A stretch of DNA of 64,000 nt, from IMG/VR virus record IMGVR_UViG_3300027573_000779, positions 62,001 through 126,000 of that record. One strand, written 5' to 3'. The position numbers were made by a program, and so were the translations under genes. This document shows positions 17,801 through 26,000 of this stretch, piece after piece. This stretch comes from a virus. Each line of letters begins with the position of its first letter. Within the stretch, counting starts at the first letter, position 1. Under the pieces are notes generated by a model that was not told the DNA's origin, made no database searches, and saw nothing but the letters and a program-made list of their open reading frames with translations.

Positions 17801-18302
17801 TCCAAGAAACATTACTAAACTTATACCAATTTGTAGATTCAGTAATTAAACTCTGAAAGCCTACGTCATTAGCGTGTAAAACCCCAGATGTATTAAAAGC
17901 AGGAGTGGCTGCAACCGGAACCGGATTTATAGCTCCCCCCAATTCCTCAAAAAAAGAGATTTCACAATTTGCTTGAATTGGAGCAGTTGGTTTAATGTTT
18001 AAACTATATGAAGTTAAATAACCACTATTAAACGTAAGACCTGCAAAGTTACCTGCAAAAGACCTGTTTTCGTCCCGAATGATATATTCAGTCATAATAT
18101 CACTCCCGGTGAGCCAATATGAAAGACGAAGTTTTCCTACGATACCGTTTGTAAAACTGAAATCATTATTAATAGTTGTGTCTAATAAATATTTAGGAAT
18201 AAGTTCGGCGCTAACTGACAAATCGGCGTTTGTGGCCACCACCAACCTGTTATTTAAATAAACTGGCAAATTCTGAAATGTATGATATAAATTGTTAGCC
18301 AT
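14808..18302 (-). CDS. Large tail protein: tail-tube-like N-terminus, three TIG domains, adhesin-like C-terminus
   Basis: 1,164 residues. The first 270 residues resemble the two neighbouring minus-strand proteins and the tail tube protein at 49747: a short strand with YLNNR near the N-terminus, a long beta region, and a closing GYLTSYSLNIKPTAP hairpin. Residues about 275-530 hold three IPT/TIG immunoglobulin-like domains, each opening ITSFSPSAGG, VSSFTPTEGR or ITDIVPDFGI and containing G-N-F or G-N/S-xI. The last 600 residues are beta-rich and unrecognised; one segment reads LSARLNG-like receptor-type text and the end is hydrophobic. Probably a tail-surface or tip adhesin. Overlaps the gene at 14099 tail to tail. 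Confidence 0.7.
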   Translation of the reverse strand: MANNLYHTFQNLPVYLNNRLVVATNADLSVSAELIPKYLLDTTINNDFSFTNGIVGKLRLSYWLTGSDIMTEYIIRDENRSFAGNFAGLTFNSGYLTSYSLNIKPTAPIQANCEISFFEELGGAINPVPVAATPAFNTSGVLHANDVGFQSLITESTNWYKFSNVSWNFQADIAPEYFIQPLVQGGLIVPSRIVRGQRQISSQFTTFRVTNKLAPTGYLTAVKILCNNQNNVTKEFFIGSGLATSKEISVAEGGIITETIAVTQVSEVVMATQSMVDANPTITSFSPSAGGAGTLVDVVGTNLRYIELAKVGNGEWVKPFLVTETLVRFYVPLTSTTGPITLAIPTVQKQAISATNFTFTTLNITVSSFTPTEGRQGDYITIEGNGFSQISKVLVGTGVCNKMYVNSSQEIVAQVPNYGSSFVADYITVVSEKRNKTGISATKFSPLSTITDIVPDFGIPLNNTGTIRGSNIYNVDTVSFYDNSNLSWRTGGLGTTSSTGIRVTIPPEITTELVKIDYHTDAGTAKTEYTANFFDPIALITSGIYNSSNTVNARFANNEYFYGYAHNLNPSILDSTIDGSTVYFWITMNGLPVQTTRTKLIGTEDWNSSMKFEGYTPTEGSFSGPVYIKRQDGGFFPNPDNIVVYDTLPPEVTSYKTPFTDNAFRFYAFLTGNLSIRGQNLGNFALPDTELFTLSGYWSHLNGVRHKFKFTRSSSFLTSGIDENSILINLNKLPLSGGRNIVNEVADQLHNNPYQLAFMASNHNCYYIEKEVTGTTTITNSNLNHAPPYGNRIESSTFVYNNSYTNEEWFSNYMTGYIGIRNTVSRDSLGNLTEGMGLEVPMIVPNNRFANANSVIEECLGVETLVTGADTNDEQVYIWTPYNTNQLGMQETPGGKTVFNSSVVVNGTRRNIVDGTFLQYLPSNIMYVQFSLVGGEEKVYIRNNKWRRFFHYNNPNKVIHNAQNQPWYTLSTVNAVYGGTEYPEYSALNYDVKTPYYVMRATSGQWSARLNGNEHVNVICILCQDGYHTTRFSEGEGTSNQAKVGEMKLGTYSNDKDRIKIYKNTNSSISVTVQAFSVSGSIYTQVGTDMTVDLVNRGNWSYQGFGLMSNFIFYQNDMHNYIQRAKFNYLEGVCYFLNEDRKIAKIVVKNNSNMHLPLVMVSAF

Positions 18303-18305
18303 ATT

Positions 18306-19172
18306 TTAATAATACCTGCTTATTACAGTTTTACTTTTTGAATATTGCCCCACATCATTATTAAGGACCGAAGAGCGCACAATTCCTTTACTAATAAAAA
18401 CAGATGGATTTCTATCTAAGACTCCAGATATGGGAAAAAACACAATTTCATAATCAGACCCTTCAAATCCGGGGACGGGAGTAAGATTTAACGCTGTTTC
18501 GGGAGAAAAATCTACTGTATTAAACCCGCTATAAACATCATGAGTCACTTCAACAATTTCTTCAGCACCGCCATATTTAACCTCTACCGCCTCTGATTCT
18601 CCAACAATTGTCACAGGTATCCAATTAGCGCTAAACGAATAACTACAGTTAATTAAGTTTATCGTGGGTAAAGCTCTATATTCCAACGCATTTCCTACGT
18701 AAGGCTTTGATACACAAAGGGCTGTAGAATAATAGTGAGCTATTCCACTTGAATTGGTTATATTATGGTTAGTACTGTTTGATTTAGCGGTCAATATTCC
18801 TGATGTAGGATGAAAACTTATTAAACTTGCATTAACTTGGATTGGCTCATGTTCAACGGCATTGATTTGATAGGAACTTAGATAATAACGTCCAGTCACT
18901 TGTCCTATCGAAATTTCGAATTGATAGTCTTGGTCTGAACTGTTTAGATTCTTAATAAAGTTAAGATAGCTAAAAAAAGGCTCTTTGGCTGGTTCCATGA
19001 AATAAGAAAGACTCAAACTGCTTTGGGCAACCCCTTCATAAGAGTAAGAATAAGGGCGCATAAACCCCAAAGCCCTTATTGGCATTACCCTTGTATCAGA
19101 AGAAAGCGAAGCGGAAGTAGCCAAAATACCTGTTCCGTTAACCCTTACCTCACAATTCTCGAAAGAAATCAT
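18306..19172 (-). CDS. Tail-tube-like structural protein (paralogue 2)
   Basis: 288 residues. Begins ISFENCEVRVNGTGILATSASLS, i.e. a strand, VNG turn and S-S strand like its neighbours, and has the characteristic hairpin RYYLSSYQINAVEHEPIQV about a third of the way in (equivalent to GYISSYSIDAAVGDFP in the tail tube protein). I infer a tube-fold virion protein, perhaps a tail-tip ring or a decoration of the tail. ATG start at 19172, preceded on the minus strand by AAAGGAAAAAGG and a TGTGTAA motif. Three bases separate it from the next minus-strand gene downstream. Confidence 0.6.
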   Translation of the reverse strand: MISFENCEVRVNGTGILATSASLSSDTRVMPIRALGFMRPYSYSYEGVAQSSLSLSYFMEPAKEPFFSYLNFIKNLNSSDQDYQFEISIGQVTGRYYLSSYQINAVEHEPIQVNASLISFHPTSGILTAKSNSTNHNITNSSGIAHYYSTALCVSKPYVGNALEYRALPTINLINCSYSFSANWIPVTIVGESEAVEVKYGGAEEIVEVTHDVYSGFNTVDFSPETALNLTPVPGFEGSDYEIVFFPISGVLDRNPSVFISKGIVRSSVLNNDVGQYSKSKTVISRYY

Positions 19173-19190
19173 CCTTTTTCCTTTAAAATT

Positions 19191-19197
19191 TTACACA
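19191..19197 (-). promoter_or_regulatory. TGTGTAA motif (minus strand)
   Basis: TGTGTAA continuing AAT on the minus strand, 18 bases before the start of the 19172-18306 gene and followed by a purine-rich Shine-Dalgarno-like stretch. Same element as before plus-strand structural genes. Confidence 0.45.
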
Positions 19198-20049
19198 TTA
19201 AAAGTCCACAAACCCTCGCAATTGTAAAGAAAGAATTATATTATCATTAATGCTACTGGTAAAACTATAATTTATAAGTTCCAGATTACCAAAGGTATAC
19301 GTCTTAATCAATTGGTCGGTTCGATAATCGTTGCAGGTTATAGTAAATTCTTTTACTGTTTTGGTGTTTAATATATTAAGAAGAGTTTTAAAAGTATATC
19401 TACCCAATTCCATCTGAGCGGAAAAGCTTACCGTAATTGGAGGGGTTGAATCCACTCTTAAAGGGGCAAGTTGACCCATTATATAAATCGGTGTTCTTGG
19501 GACCTCAAGGTTTAAATCAAAAGAAATAAGCCGATTATTGGTTAAATCATCCAAAGTAATTGTGATTGAGCCGCGATTTGGAATCAAAAAACTGTAATTA
19601 GCTGGAGTTAAACTGGCGCTTGCAAGCTCAGTTCTTTCACTTTCGACCATTTGGCCGAATGTTTCATAACCGTTAAAACTAGTGGTTATTTCTGGTATTT
19701 GATTGTCAGTATACTTAAGATTGTAAGAAGTTAAGTAAAGAGGGTTAAAAATCAGACCGTCTCCCGCCGCTTCAGCATTTTCCACAAAAACCAAATGTCC
19801 TGTTGCAGGATTAGCGCCAGTAAAACCAATAAACTGGTCAGAATTAACCAAAAACGATTGAGTGGTCAATCTCCCCAAAGATTGACCCCGAAGCATTGTG
19901 GAAGTTCTTTCAAGCCCCAGATGGAGAATTGGACCATAAGAGGCGTTTATTTCTGGCTGTATGCTTTGCAATCCAGCAATTTCCTGATGATTTAAGTAAA
20001 ATCTTTGGTTTTCTCTACTTACCTTATAATTAATGAACAAATCACTCAC
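19198..20049 (-). CDS. Tail-tube-like structural protein (paralogue 1)
   Basis: 283 residues with a GTG start at 20049. It carries the same layout as the other minus-strand proteins: YLNHQEIAGLQSIQPEIN near the start and PLYLTSYNLKYTDNQIPEI around 110-130, followed by a beta-rich second half. The second half (about 150-283) looks like a repeat of the same general fold (LDDLTNNRLISFDLN ... LINYSFTSSINDN). I infer a tube-fold tail protein made with the other two. It is the first gene of the minus-strand unit and diverges from the M homologue. Confidence 0.6.
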   Translation of the reverse strand: MSDLFINYKVSRENQRFYLNHQEIAGLQSIQPEINASYGPILHLGLERTSTMLRGQSLGRLTTQSFLVNSDQFIGFTGANPATGHLVFVENAEAAGDGLIFNPLYLTSYNLKYTDNQIPEITTSFNGYETFGQMVESERTELASASLTPANYSFLIPNRGSITITLDDLTNNRLISFDLNLEVPRTPIYIMGQLAPLRVDSTPPITVSFSAQMELGRYTFKTLLNILNTKTVKEFTITCNDYRTDQLIKTYTFGNLELINYSFTSSINDNIILSLQLRGFVDF

Positions 20050-20109
20050 ATATTAATTTACACGCCAATAGCGTTCCAAATTGTGTAAAATATTAAGAAG
20101 GTAAAAGGT
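20050..20109. promoter_or_regulatory. Divergent control region between minus-strand tail unit and tail-tip operon
   Basis: A 60-base gap between two divergent operons. On the plus strand TGTGTAA lies at 20082-20088, followed by AAGAAGG and the start at 20110. On the minus strand CGTGTAA lies at 20064-20058, followed by the GTG start at 20049. The motif therefore occurs once in each direction, each a short distance before its own gene, as expected for back-to-back promoters. Confidence 0.55.
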
Positions 20110-20643
20110 ATGTCGTTGTATAACATTGCTGATTTCAATTCCAGCGCCCATTACTTTAAAAATGATATTGTGTGGGGTGGGGAAGAAGGTAAGCCAAATT
20201 ATTATTATTGTCTTATCGAGCATGATGCTGGTTCGTATACCTTTTCTACTGAAGTTGAGACTGGGACGCGATGGGGGGGCATTGTTACAATTAATGATGT
20301 AGCTACTCCCCATTTTCTATGGGTGGGTTCTTATGCTACTGCTATTCGTTTGCAACCAAAGGTAAAAGTTATTAAATTTGGTGATTCATACGAGCAAAGA
20401 ACACCAGACGGCATTAACTCTTCATTAATTGAGATTGATTATATTTTTGGCAATCGAGATATAAGGGAAGCTCAGGCCATTCTTCACTTCCTGAAAGAGT
20501 GTGGCGGCAGTACAATGTTTGTTCATACCCCTAGCGCCCCCTACGATTCTCAACGTAAGTTTGTTTGCCGCACATGGGACCACACCTTTGACTTTATTAA
20601 CAATTTTACAATTAGAGCCAAATTTGATGAGGTAGTTGCGTAA
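20110..20643 (+). CDS. Minor tail protein, lambda gpM-like, with CBM-like N-terminal module
   Basis: 177 residues. From about residue 75 it matches the lambda gpM family: VKVIKFGDSYEQRTPDGINS (KFGDGYxQR), then FLKECGGSTMFVHTP and FVCRTWDHTFDFINNFTIRAKFDEVV. gpM helps complete the tail tip complex. The first 60 residues are extra: YFKNDIVWGG...YYYC...H and TRW resemble carbohydrate-binding module 5/12-like repeats found on phage tails. Preceded by AAGAAGG and a TGTGTAA motif; stop and next start overlap by one base (TAATG). Confidence 0.85.
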   Translation: MSLYNIADFNSSAHYFKNDIVWGGEEGKPNYYYCLIEHDAGSYTFSTEVETGTRWGGIVTINDVATPHFLWVGSYATAIRLQPKVKVIKFGDSYEQRTPDGINSSLIEIDYIFGNRDIREAQAILHFLKECGGSTMFVHTPSAPYDSQRKFVCRTWDHTFDFINNFTIRAKFDEVVA

Positions 20644-21662
20644 TGTTAAAATCTGAAGCAAGAGAAAGTATTAAGAAACTAAATGCGGATTTAATGTCTT
20701 TAAATCCAAGCGCTCTCATTACTATGTTTGAAATTGATGTTACCGATATAGCTTTTGATTTGGGTATTGATGTAGGAGAAAATACGGTTTTTAGGTTTCA
20801 CAATGTTCCTTCTCTTTTTAGTACTGATATTTTTTGGAAAGGAATAAGATATAGTCCCGCGCCCGTCAGAGCAGAAGGATTTGAACTAAACGCTAAAGGT
20901 ATTGTTGCCGCTCCAAAATTAAGTATTTCTTCAAATGAGGAGGGAATTGTTGCTTTGGCGACTTTGAAATCTTACTTAAGAGATTTAAATGATTTAGTGG
21001 GCGCAAGAGTGACCAGAAGAAGGACTTTAGCTAAATATATTGATGATGTTAATTTTATTCCCAATGAATTTGCGGCTGAAAGACCTTATGGATTTGCTCA
21101 GGATTGGAACGCCGAGTTTCCTCCCGATGTTTATTATATTTATCGAAAATCTAATGAAAATAAGTTTTTATTAGAATATGAATTAGGCTCGCCCATTGAC
21201 GTTCAAGGTATTCAGTTACCCAATCGATTAGTTAGCAAACAAAGATGTTTGTGGCAATATAGAGGAAACGGTTGTTTTTGGGAGAATGTAAACAACTATC
21301 TTGAAAATCCAGAAGTCTTTGAAAACTGTGGTGAATCAGTTTTCCCGCAACATGGTGCTCCCCCAGTAGCCAATACTCAAGACCAACTTATTATAGATTC
21401 TCTTGAAGTTGATGAATTGGTTTATAAAGGTCTTTGGAATTCTCTTACGACTTATGTTAAAGGCGATTATGTTTATTTAAAAAAAGATGGTATTAGTTTT
21501 TATTTTGCTTCTAAACAAAACAGTAACTTAAACCACCCTCCACCAAATAAAGATTACTGGATGGAAGACCAGTGCTCAAAAACTGTTAGAGGGTGTAAAC
21601 TACGCCATGGCACTTCTCTTCCTTATGGCGGATTTTATACCGTCCACAAATATGAAGGATAA
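20643..21662 (+). CDS. Minor tail protein, lambda gpL-like, with CBM-like insert
   Basis: 339 residues. Tail-tip protein; lambda gpL carries an iron-sulfur cluster near its C-terminus. Here Cys202 (RCLWQY), Cys211 (GNGCFW), Cys311 (DQCSK) and Cys318 (RGCKL) occupy the equivalent cluster positions, followed by the typical LPYGGF end. Between the two cysteine pairs (about 255-310) an extra module reads LWNSLTTYVKGDYVYL and HPPPNKDYW, resembling a CBM5/12-type sugar-binding repeat, like the one fused to the M homologue. Start ATG overlaps the M stop by one base. Confidence 0.85.
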   Translation: MLKSEARESIKKLNADLMSLNPSALITMFEIDVTDIAFDLGIDVGENTVFRFHNVPSLFSTDIFWKGIRYSPAPVRAEGFELNAKGIVAAPKLSISSNEEGIVALATLKSYLRDLNDLVGARVTRRRTLAKYIDDVNFIPNEFAAERPYGFAQDWNAEFPPDVYYIYRKSNENKFLLEYELGSPIDVQGIQLPNRLVSKQRCLWQYRGNGCFWENVNNYLENPEVFENCGESVFPQHGAPPVANTQDQLIIDSLEVDELVYKGLWNSLTTYVKGDYVYLKKDGISFYFASKQNSNLNHPPPNKDYWMEDQCSKTVRGCKLRHGTSLPYGGFYTVHKYEG

Positions 21663-21663
21663 C

Positions 21664-22407
21664 ATGTTAAGAACCACTTCATTAAACGAAATTAAACAAT
21701 ACGCTATTTTATCTAAACCTGAAGAATGTTGTGGTTTGGTTCTTGAAACTCTTACGGGTGTTAAAATTTGGCCAACTGAAAACTGTTCTGAATATGATAG
21801 AACTAAAACTTTTAAGATTCACCCTTTTGAAGTTATAAAAATTGAAGACCAAGGAAAACTAATTGGAATTTATCACTCCCATAACTCACCTTCTAAAGAA
21901 AGGATATTTTCGGAACTTGATATTCGTAATGCCCAAATACATAAAATAATGTCTATTGTTTATAACACTGTTGAGGAACAGTTTTGTTTTCTTACTGAAA
22001 CCAGCCAATTAAAGTATCTTGGGCGCAAGTTTTTGATTGGTCAAAACGATTGCTTCTCTTTAATTCATGATTATTTTAAAAATGAATTAAAAATAGAACT
22101 AGGAAATTATCCTAGAGATAACAAATGGTTTATTAAAAACCCAACCATCTGGCTAGACAATGTAGAAAAAGGGGGATGTAAAATAGTTTTTAAAGGTAGT
22201 GCTTTGGAAGAATTTGCGCTTAAAAAGTATGATATTTTATTAAGTGATGGACCAATTGAAGGAGTTCCATGCCATGGGGCGCTTTATATAGGCAACGGAA
22301 TGGTTCTTCACCATCCTAGAAACAAACTTTCCACCCTTGAACCTTTACATCAAACTCTAGCAGAAAGAATTCTTTTTGTAATTCGACATAAACATTATGG
22401 TAACTAA
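21664..22407 (+). CDS. Tail assembly protein, lambda gpK-like (JAMM + NlpC/P60)
   Basis: 247 residues with two hydrolase domains as in lambda gpK. JAMM/Mov34 part: EECCGL near the N-terminus, His71-S-His73 and S83-x-x-D86, the metal-binding set. NlpC/P60 part: Cys130 in GQNDCFS and His204 in CHGALYIG, the cysteine-histidine pair of cell-wall amidases. Likely functions: processing in tail-tip assembly and local peptidoglycan cleavage at entry. Start chosen at ATG 21664, spaced 5 bases after AAGGA; upstream in-frame ATGs (21607, 21625, 21652) overlap gpL and lack this. Overlaps the next gene by 11 bases. Confidence 0.85.
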   Translation: MLRTTSLNEIKQYAILSKPEECCGLVLETLTGVKIWPTENCSEYDRTKTFKIHPFEVIKIEDQGKLIGIYHSHNSPSKERIFSELDIRNAQIHKIMSIVYNTVEEQFCFLTETSQLKYLGRKFLIGQNDCFSLIHDYFKNELKIELGNYPRDNKWFIKNPTIWLDNVEKGGCKIVFKGSALEEFALKKYDILLSDGPIEGVPCHGALYIGNGMVLHHPRNKLSTLEPLHQTLAERILFVIRHKHYGN

Positions 22408-23068
22408 AATTAAACTACATGGACATTTAGGAGACGCTATAGGTAAAGATTGGAAGCTGGCAGTTAAAAGCGTCAAAGAAGCCATTCATGCGATTAATAC
22501 CATAACTAAAGGTAAATTGTATCGCTATTTACTTAAAAAAGATTCTGAAGGGGCGCAATATAAGATTCTTATAAATGAGACCCCGGTTAGTCATTCCGTT
22601 AATAAAATTGATAGTAAAAATTGGGAAGAGGCCAAAAAAACTGAACTTGTAATGGAGATAAAAAATTTAAAAAGTATAGATATTGTTCCTATTATTGAAG
22701 GCGCGGACTCAGATTTTTTGTCTGTTTTATTAGTTATAGTTGGAGTAGTCTTAATTGTCGTTGGTTTATTGACTGGAGGCGTTCTTACGGCTGTTGGTGT
22801 TACTTTAGTAATAGGAGGCATAACAATGCTTCTTTCGCGTCCTCCCGAAATACCTAAACCAGATGATATTCAAAACATAGGTGGGGGAAGGTCTTACTTT
22901 TTTAATGGGGCTGTCAATATAACTACTGAGGGCGGACCTGTGCCTTTAGGTTATGGTGAATGCATTATTGGCAGTCAGGTTTTATCACAAGGTTTTGGAG
23001 TGGGGATTAGAACTGATTCCTTACCAAGATGGGAATATCCAGAAACAGTTCTTTATCCGATAACATAA
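22397..23068 (+). CDS. Tail assembly protein, lambda gpI-like
   Basis: 223 residues. The N-terminus is a ubiquitin/ThiS-like fold (VTKIKLHGHLGDAIGKDWKLAV, then VKEAIHAINTI), the centre a Gly/Val-rich hydrophobic hairpin (about 112-148, LLVIVGVVLIVVGLLTGG) and the end contains GGGRSYFFNGAVNITTEGGPVPLGYG, the signature of the lambda gpI family that precedes J. Role: required for tail-tip assembly. GTG/ATG choice: ATG at 22397 overlaps gpK. Ends 1 base before J. Confidence 0.85.
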   Translation: MVTKIKLHGHLGDAIGKDWKLAVKSVKEAIHAINTITKGKLYRYLLKKDSEGAQYKILINETPVSHSVNKIDSKNWEEAKKTELVMEIKNLKSIDIVPIIEGADSDFLSVLLVIVGVVLIVVGLLTGGVLTAVGVTLVIGGITMLLSRPPEIPKPDDIQNIGGGRSYFFNGAVNITTEGGPVPLGYGECIIGSQVLSQGFGVGIRTDSLPRWEYPETVLYPIT

Positions 23069-23069
23069 C

Positions 23070-26000
23070 ATGGGCGCTCGAAGTGCATTAGAAGGACTTT
23101 ATTTTACCAAAGAAACATTTGATGATGGGACCAACACCGTTCTTCCTCAAAAGTTTACCACCGTGGTAAGTGTGGAAACTCTTGATTTACTCTCAGAAGG
23201 AGAGATACAGGGGCTAGTAGAAGGAAACTATTCATTTGTCGGAAGTGTCGGCAATGTAGGGTACACAAGTTATACTTTTAATGAATTTCCTGCTCTATAT
23301 GTAAACATGGGTATAGAAGGAACAAGCACTATTCCAACTTACGTTCGTTCAATCTATTTCAACGATATTCCTATTGTGAACGAAGAAGGACAACTTAACT
23401 TTGCTAATATTGACATCGTTCATACTAAAGGGCTTCCAGCCGGAAGTGATTTAACAGATTTAAGTACTCAATATTTAGCAAAACTAATTGGAGAGCAGTT
23501 GCGAGGTTGCGATATTGAAGCTTTTAAAGACGGAAAATTAATTGAAGACGAACAATTAAATATTTATTATGAACCTATTGGTTACCCTGATACTATAAAT
23601 GATAAAAACAATCACGCTACAAAACATGCTAAAGATGAAAAATTAATTCAGCCTTCAAAATATGCAAACCAAGTCTTTATAAAAGGAAAGGATTTGCAAA
23701 AATTAAAACCTTGGCCAATTCAACTTAAAAACTATACCAGTGTCTATCAACCAACTTTTAATGACAATATTAAAATCTACAAAATCCTGAACCGCGAATG
23801 TTTGGGTTGTTTCGTTAATTTAAAAGTTACTACGTTACAGGAAGGAATTGCTCAGGACGACGATGAGGATAGAAAAAAAGAAATTGATGCATTTTTTGGG
23901 AGTGTTGAACTTGACCAAAAATATAGAAAAATTGGCGACATAGTTAATTCAACCGTTTACATAGGTTTAAGTTATAGACCGCTTTTTGAAACGACCAGCA
24001 CCACAATAGACCCAAGAAGCAATTGGTTAGACGCTAAAATTGTCACCCTTACTGGCCGAACCATTAATGGTATTGTGGTTCCAACCAAACTAGACTTTCA
24101 AAACGAATATCCTCAATTTGATGATTTGTTTGATGATGATGATTTTATAGGTTGGGAAGTTTTAGTTTTTAGAATTACCAAAGATTCAGTTAATTCACAT
24201 ATCAGGAATTCAGTTGTAGTTGATAGTATTTCTGAAATGTATGGAACTAGATTCACTTATCCTTATGCAGCTTTAGTTAAATCAAAATTCAGTTCAGAAT
24301 ATTTTCAACAAATTCCCGAACGCGCCTTTAGAGTGCGACTTTTAAAAGTTAAAGTTCCAAGTAATTATAATGTAATTTTAAGAACTTATGATGAATCTGG
24401 CGGACCTTGGGATGGAACTTTTAAAGATGATAAAGAATGGAGTAATAATCCAGCTTGGTGTTATTATGATTTATTAACCAACCCTAGATATGGATTAGGG
24501 AAGTATATTGGTGAAGATTTTATTGATAAATGGACGCTATATGAAATAGCTAAATACTGTGATACTTTAGTTGATGATGGTTATGGGGGCGTTGAACCCA
24601 GATTTACTTTTAATTGGTGGTTTACTACCAGAGAAGAGGCTTACAAGGTTTTAGCTGACTTAACCAGCGTTTTTAGAGCGATGATTTATTATGGGTTTGG
24701 CACCATTTACACAATTCAAGATGCGCCTAAAGAAGCTGTTTATACATTTACCAACGCCAATGTAGAAGAGGGGCAGTTTAATTATAGTTCAAGCAGTAAA
24801 AAAGAAAGATATACTGTTGCGGTTATTCGTTATAATGACCCAAACAATATGTTTAGGCCAGCTTACGAACACATTGAAGACGTTGATGGTATTCGAAAAT
24901 ATGGAATTCGGGAAACTAACGCCACCGCTTTTGGTTGTTCCAGTAGAGGACAGGCTGTAAGACTGGGGAAATGGCTTCTTTTAACTAATATTTTAGAAAC
25001 TGAAATTCTAACTTTTACTGCGGGACACGAAGGTTCAATTTTAAGACCGGGAGATGTTATTTCGGTTTTTGATATTAATCGAAAGGCTCATCGATATGCA
25101 GGCAGAACAGTTTCTATTACTGAATCGGGGGGCAATACAACCGTTGTGTTGGATTCGGCGGTTACGGGTTTAATATCAGGCAGAGCTTATAGGTTTTCTA
25201 TTTTAGTTCCAACTTATTATTACGAGCCTTCTACAGTAACAGATTTAGATTTTTCTAATAGCGCTGAAATTCGCAGAAGTCCAATTCAGACTTTTAACAT
25301 AACTGGCGCAAGTTATAATTCAGCAACCACCAGTATAACCTTTACTGGCACTATTAACACTTCAGATTATCAACTAATTCAAAACATGATTTGGAGTTTG
25401 GATATTACTGACGATGAAACTTATGCGGAAGAAGATAAAAATTTTATAAGAGATAATGTTGATTTTTATAGAATAATTAGAATTTCTGAAAAAGACGACC
25501 ATAAATATGAAGTTGGGGCCGTTCAGTATGTCGAAGATAAATATGACAAAATTGAAGAGGGCATAGGGTTTGAAGTTTATATTCCAGAAGTTCAAAGTAT
25601 TCCTCCTTCTCCTAATGCATCTTTGGTTCTTCAAACGACCGAAGAAAACAAAATTAATAATGTAACTATTACTGCCGGTATTACTGGGGGATACTCGGAT
25701 GCTACCAGCATTGAGGTTTACATGAAAGCCGACAGTAATTTTGATGATAATAGTGTTCCTCACAGAGACTATAAGGTGGGCAAGTTTTTTGGAGTAGGAG
25801 CGGTTAATGTCGCCAAATTAATTCCTCAGGACAATAATAAAGATTATTTTATTCGGGTTTATACCAAAAACGACAAGTATGGCACTTATTCATCCACTCC
25901 TGCTACAGGAAAAATCTCTTATGTTGGTGGATTTGATGTAACTAAAATGAATATTTCAAGCCTTCAAATTCAGCAAGACTATACTGGATTTTCAGGCAAA

